Part shown: positions 60,652 to 64,000 of the stretch, piece by piece
How positions within the stretch are numbered: the first letter of the stretch is position 1
Layout: each line of letters starts with the position of its first letter
DNA from: Archaeoglobus sp. JdFR-24
GTDB taxonomy: Archaea > Halobacteriota > Archaeoglobi > Archaeoglobales > Archaeoglobaceae
DNA: 64,000 nucleotides
NCBI GenBank assembly: GCA_002011215.1
Contig: MTML01000137.1
Coordinates: forward strand, 41,182 to 105,181
Reading direction: 5' to 3'
The notes under the pieces: generated by a model
Databases searched by the model: none
Seen by the model: only the letters and a program-made list of their open reading frames with translations
Told to the model about the DNA's origin: nothing
Translations under genes and position numbers: made by a program

Positions 60652-62064
60652 ATGCCACAAAACATTTCGGGTGAACAAAACAACTGGATTCTCGAGGAAA
60701 GTGTTCTTAAAGTAATGGTGAAACTCGGAATACCTATTGCTGTTGGAGAGACTTTAAACCTCCTTTACAGTATGGCAGACATCTACTGGCTCGGTAGAGT
60801 TGGAAGGGAAGCTCTTGCTTCTGTCAGCGCATCATGGCCAGTGGTCTGGTTAATAGTTTCAATTGCTGCAGGTATGTTTGCCGCAGGTATTTCAATTGTC
60901 TCACAGTACTGGGGTATGAACAATCAGAAAAAGGCGATAGATGCTGGGGGACAGGTTTTACTTCTTGCTATGTTGCTGGGAACACCCCTTGCATTAGTTG
61001 GTTTCTATTTTTCTGGAAATTTTATGGTTATTTTAGGAGTGCCAGAAAGCACACTTCCTACTGCTGTTGTTTATGTGAGGTTTCTATCTCTCGGAATCCC
61101 TTTCATTGCAGTATATGAAAGCTTTTCTGCAATTTTCAGCGCAACGGGTGATACCATTACCCCTCTGAAAATGAGGGCGCTTGGAGTATTGCTCAATATT
61201 GTTCTGGATCCGTTGCTGATATTCGGATATTTTTCCTTTCCACAACTTGGAGTTCTGGGTGCCGCAATAGCCACTGTGCTGAGTCAGATGGCCGTGGTTC
61301 TTGTATGGGCCGCCATCATAGTAATTCGCGGGATAAATGGGCAATACATAACTTTTGACAGTTTAAAACCTGATTTTGAGATAATCAGGAAGATAGTACG
61401 GATCGGATATCCTCTCTCAGCACTCATGTTTGGTGAAGCAAGTGGTTTTGCTGTCCTTGTGTATGTAATAAGTCTTCTCGGTTCAACTCCCCTTGCAGCA
61501 TGGGGTATGGCAGACAGAATACTGGGTTTGTTTCATGTATTCATTGCAGGTATGCTTGGCGCGACCTCAACCATGATTGGACAGAGTTTGGGGGCTGGAT
61601 TGACTGAAAGAGCAAAATTGATAGCTAAACGAGCCTCTGCTTACAGTTCGTTGATCATGGCTGTTGGAGTGGCAATATTGATCCCCTTCAGATATCAGAT
61701 CTCCGCATTTTTTGCTCCGGGAGATACCACGTTAATAAAACAGGCAGGGGACTTTATTTTGATAATGGGACCATCAATCATATTCTTTATGATATATCTC
61801 GCCTCAAGGGCCGTGGCACAGGGATCGGGCCATACGAAACCTGTTATGTTTCTGGGTCTTTTGAGACTCTGGGTTTTGAGGAATGTGCTGGCCTATCTCT
61901 TTGGACCCGGTCCGATTGGAATGGGTGTAGATGGTCTCTGGCTGGGAATGGCAATAAGCAACTATATTACTGGAACTCTGGCGCTATGGTGGATTGTTTT
62001 TGGTAGATGGAACACTCCTGTAGTTGAGAGATCGCCAGAGCGGATAATTGAAAATTCAGGATAG
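60652..62064 (+). CDS. MATE family efflux transporter
   Basis: A 470-residue protein with 12 predicted membrane helices. The family opens with LKVMVKLGIPIAVGETLNLLYSMADIYWLG, and each half repeats this pattern (second near residues 250-265). GATGDT- and GAGLTERAK-type loops fit MATE proteins, which export cationic or amphipathic compounds using Na+ or H+. It is transcribed opposite to the ABC genes on both sides and separates the binding protein from its permeases. Substrate unknown. Confidence 0.9.
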   Translation: MPQNISGEQNNWILEESVLKVMVKLGIPIAVGETLNLLYSMADIYWLGRVGREALASVSASWPVVWLIVSIAAGMFAAGISIVSQYWGMNNQKKAIDAGGQVLLLAMLLGTPLALVGFYFSGNFMVILGVPESTLPTAVVYVRFLSLGIPFIAVYESFSAIFSATGDTITPLKMRALGVLLNIVLDPLLIFGYFSFPQLGVLGAAIATVLSQMAVVLVWAAIIVIRGINGQYITFDSLKPDFEIIRKIVRIGYPLSALMFGEASGFAVLVYVISLLGSTPLAAWGMADRILGLFHVFIAGMLGATSTMIGQSLGAGLTERAKLIAKRASAYSSLIMAVGVAILIPFRYQISAFFAPGDTTLIKQAGDFILIMGPSIIFFMIYLASRAVAQGSGHTKPVMFLGLLRLWVLRNVLAYLFGPGPIGMGVDGLWLGMAISNYITGTLALWWIVFGRWNTPVVERSPERIIENSG

Positions 62065-62113
62065 ATCTGGAACTCAAATCTAAAAAACAAAAATAAAAAA
62101 GAAAAATTGTTCT

Positions 62114-64000
62114 TTATCGTCTCCTCAGCAGGTATGCAACTGCAAGGAGTCCTGCTACTGCGAAAATTGCTTCAAATCCAGGTGATGGTTTGGGTGTTGG
62201 TGTCGGAGTTGCAGTTGGAGCGGTCGTGGGTGTTGCAGTTGGAGTTGAAACTGGAGTTGGTGTGGGTGTTGGAGCTGGCTTCTCTTCAAATGTCTGGTAT
62301 TTCTTCAGAATCATGAAGAGAGACTCTGGGTTGTATTTCTCGACCATATATGGTCCGTTGCTTATTACAGCATGGTCGTATTTTTCAATGAAAGCAATAT
62401 CTGCATCGTATCTCTTAGCAGCATCTTCTGCTTTAACGCTGTCTGCAATGGCTGAAGGAACTTTTCCTTTCATTTCTGAAAGGGCACTTTTTATCTTTGC
62501 AACGTGATCTGAGAGCAATTCGTCGATCTGGTTAACTCCTTCAGATGCCTCGCTGAATGACCACTTCTCGCCACCATATCCGTTTGCAACCATCTCACCA
62601 AGCACATACCAGAGTTCCCATGGGTGTTCTGGGAAGAATGCATAATATTCTGCTGTGAGATCATCAGCAACTACGTGAGCGTAGTTTCCATAAACAGTGT
62701 ATCCGTCATCATTGAATTCAATTCCAACTATGTTATTCATGATCTCACCCTGATATTCGAGACTCTCGTCGTAGTAGGTGTCATTTTCGCCATCCTGTGT
62801 GCTCCATTCTTTCATGAATGCAAAGTAGTACTTTATGTCATTCATGTCTATTGGCTCGCCATTGTGCCATTTTCCGAACTTCTTGACGGTGTATGTGACC
62901 TTGGCAATTGCCTTAGATTCTTTTGCTGGCTCCCAGGTATCTGTTGTAGAGTTGTAGACCACAGCAGTATCAGGCACCGTAATATCTCCTCTCTCTACTT
63001 TATAATCATAAACCACTGGCTGGTAAACACCAGTTTCGTCAGGCCAGAGTGGTGGTTCTGTGATCATTCTCCACATGAGCATTGCATATATGTCGTCGCT
63101 GCCGATTGGGTTGAATGCCGACATGAAGAGAGCTCCAGTTGAGGAGAACTGGACTACTTTCAGGACTTTATCAGGTGTTTTTGCGGTGAGAAGGGCGTTC
63201 CTTGAATAGAGTCCACTTATCGGGTCAACCACCATATCCTCACTGACACGCTCTTTGTTGACCGGGAAGAACTCAACGTTTGAAACCAGAAATACTCTGA
63301 CAGAGTCCATTATTCCGAGACCCATTCCCAGTTTCTGGAGGTCCCAGTACTGATCTTCATTCTCGAGTGTAAAGGTTTTACCGTCCTTCTCATAGTTTGC
63401 ATTTACAAGCAATTTTGTTATGTCATCGACTGTGAAGTCCATGATTTCATTTAGCTTCTCTCCCTTGTAATAGTTGAGTTCAAGCTTGTCTGCCCCACCA
63501 ACGTAATCTAAGAGATCTTTAACAGTCACTGTTGGAGTGTGCTGCCATCCTACAACTGCTGGCAGTCCCCAGTACCATGAGGAGTAGAACTGTGGTATTT
63601 CGGTTTCTGGCCAAGCTTCAACAGCTTCTGAAACCCATCCACCGGTGTAGTAGTTCCATTCGTAGTTCAATGGGTCGGTCAGATATACTGCTTTGATCGC
63701 GGTCTTTCTGTCAACAATCTGGTTATCTACTGTGAATCCGGCCTTTTCGAGTACACTGGCAAAGTAAGTACCGATATCTTTTCTTTCATCTTCAACTCTG
63801 GAGATTCCTGTTATTACGACAGGCTCATCCTGGAAATACCATTTACCATCTTTCTTTTCAAGCTTGTATCCTGCATCTGCGAGTTTTTGAACCACATTGT
63901 TCATGGCTTCATCAATCATCTGTATTGCAAGCTGTTCATCTCCTTCTGGGCTGAGTCCAAGACCAGAGTAGATGTCTTGCATTTTTTCATTGAATGGATA
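62114..64000 (-). CDS. ABC transporter substrate-binding protein with PGF-CTERM (partial)
   Basis: The last 628 residues of an SBP_bac_5-type oligopeptide-binding protein, running off the right end of the window (5' end missing). It has VKKFGKWHNGEPIDMNDIKY and LMWRMITEPPLWPDETGVY. A Thr/Pro-rich stalk (PTPTPVSTPTATPTTAPTAT) precedes PSPGFEAIFAVAGLLAVAYL and RRR, the PGF-CTERM signal processed by archaeosortase. It is thus anchored on the cell surface and feeds the dppBCDF transporter. The missing N-terminus should carry a signal peptide. Confidence 0.92.
   Translation of the reverse strand, partial: YPFNEKMQDIYSGLGLSPEGDEQLAIQMIDEAMNNVVQKLADAGYKLEKKDGKWYFQDEPVVITGISRVEDERKDIGTYFASVLEKAGFTVDNQIVDRKTAIKAVYLTDPLNYEWNYYTGGWVSEAVEAWPETEIPQFYSSWYWGLPAVVGWQHTPTVTVKDLLDYVGGADKLELNYYKGEKLNEIMDFTVDDITKLLVNANYEKDGKTFTLENEDQYWDLQKLGMGLGIMDSVRVFLVSNVEFFPVNKERVSEDMVVDPISGLYSRNALLTAKTPDKVLKVVQFSSTGALFMSAFNPIGSDDIYAMLMWRMITEPPLWPDETGVYQPVVYDYKVERGDITVPDTAVVYNSTTDTWEPAKESKAIAKVTYTVKKFGKWHNGEPIDMNDIKYYFAFMKEWSTQDGENDTYYDESLEYQGEIMNNIVGIEFNDDGYTVYGNYAHVVADDLTAEYYAFFPEHPWELWYVLGEMVANGYGGEKWSFSEASEGVNQIDELLSDHVAKIKSALSEMKGKVPSAIADSVKAEDAAKRYDADIAFIEKYDHAVISNGPYMVEKYNPESLFMILKKYQTFEEKPAPTPTPTPVSTPTATPTTAPTATPTPTPKPSPGFEAIFAVAGLLAVAYLLRRR

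Noticed and set aside
62107..62507. Valine/glycine-rich open frames on the plus strand
   Set aside because: They are the complement of the Pro/Thr-rich stalk of the binding protein.

Overview
The window looks like a piece of chromosome from an anaerobic, probably thermophilic euryarchaeon of the order Archaeoglobales. The informational genes are archaeal: MCM helicase, Rpo4/RpoF, L21e, aIF2-beta, Pus10, Nob1 and archaeal-type PheST. There are two PGF-CTERM surface proteins, an A-type ATP synthase operon and an AglJ-type glycosyltransferase. Many promoters seem to place a TATA box 24-30 bases from the start codon (leaderless), while operon-internal genes carry GGTGA/GGAGG ribosome sites. The energy genes (HdrD/GlpC-like iron-sulfur protein, 2-oxoacid:ferredoxin oxidoreductase, a probable long-chain polyprenyl synthase for menaquinone) and a RuBisCO-like protein fit Archaeoglobus or Ferroglobus relatives. 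The genus is inferred and cannot be fixed without a search.

Layout. 1-6121: A-type ATP synthase operon (end of I, then K-E-C-F-A-B-D). 6260-7575: small orphan proteins and a MazG-like hydrolase. 7629-14043: a glycerol/glycerol-phosphate oxidation island (AGPS-like flavoprotein, GlpC/HdrD-like protein, glycerol kinase, then a compact GlpB-like flavoprotein and GlpA on the other strand). 14134-23499: translation and RNA genes, mostly on the minus strand (HemK2, KsgA, DUF655, RpoF, L21e, Pus10, PheT, PheS). 23667-26296: three consecutive peptidase-U32-family genes with UbiU/UbiV-like cysteine patterns. 26358-33483: PGF-CTERM protein, MCM, deoxyhypusine-synthase-like protein, polyprenyl synthase, PHP phosphatase, DUF211. 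33562-36034: 2-oxoacid:ferredoxin oxidoreductase.

36423-42785 holds type II GAPDH with a CooT-like nickel protein, then an operon of a saccharopine-dehydrogenase-like reductase and a RuBisCO homologue that lacks several RuBisCO catalytic residues, then a PPP-type phosphatase and an FGGY sugar kinase. 42847-46413 returns to housekeeping genes (DUF424, aIF2-beta, DUF123, Nob1, GfcR-like, AglJ-like). 46414-48956 is a decayed stretch with gene remnants, a four-copy 23-bp tandem repeat and tRNA-Arg(CCG). 48957-55982 holds a MutS-family ATPase, a 2-hydroxyacyl-CoA dehydratase/benzoyl-CoA reductase-type operon with its ATPase activator, an aspartate/glutamate racemase and a stand-alone receiver protein. 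55991-64000 is an oligopeptide-type ABC transporter (permeases, two ATPases, and a PGF-CTERM-anchored binding protein cut by the window end), with a MATE exporter between the permease operon and the binding protein.

The most promising uncharacterised systems are the RuBisCO-like protein/saccharopine-reductase operon, the U32 trio, and the radical dehydratase-type operon whose substrate cannot be read from sequence.
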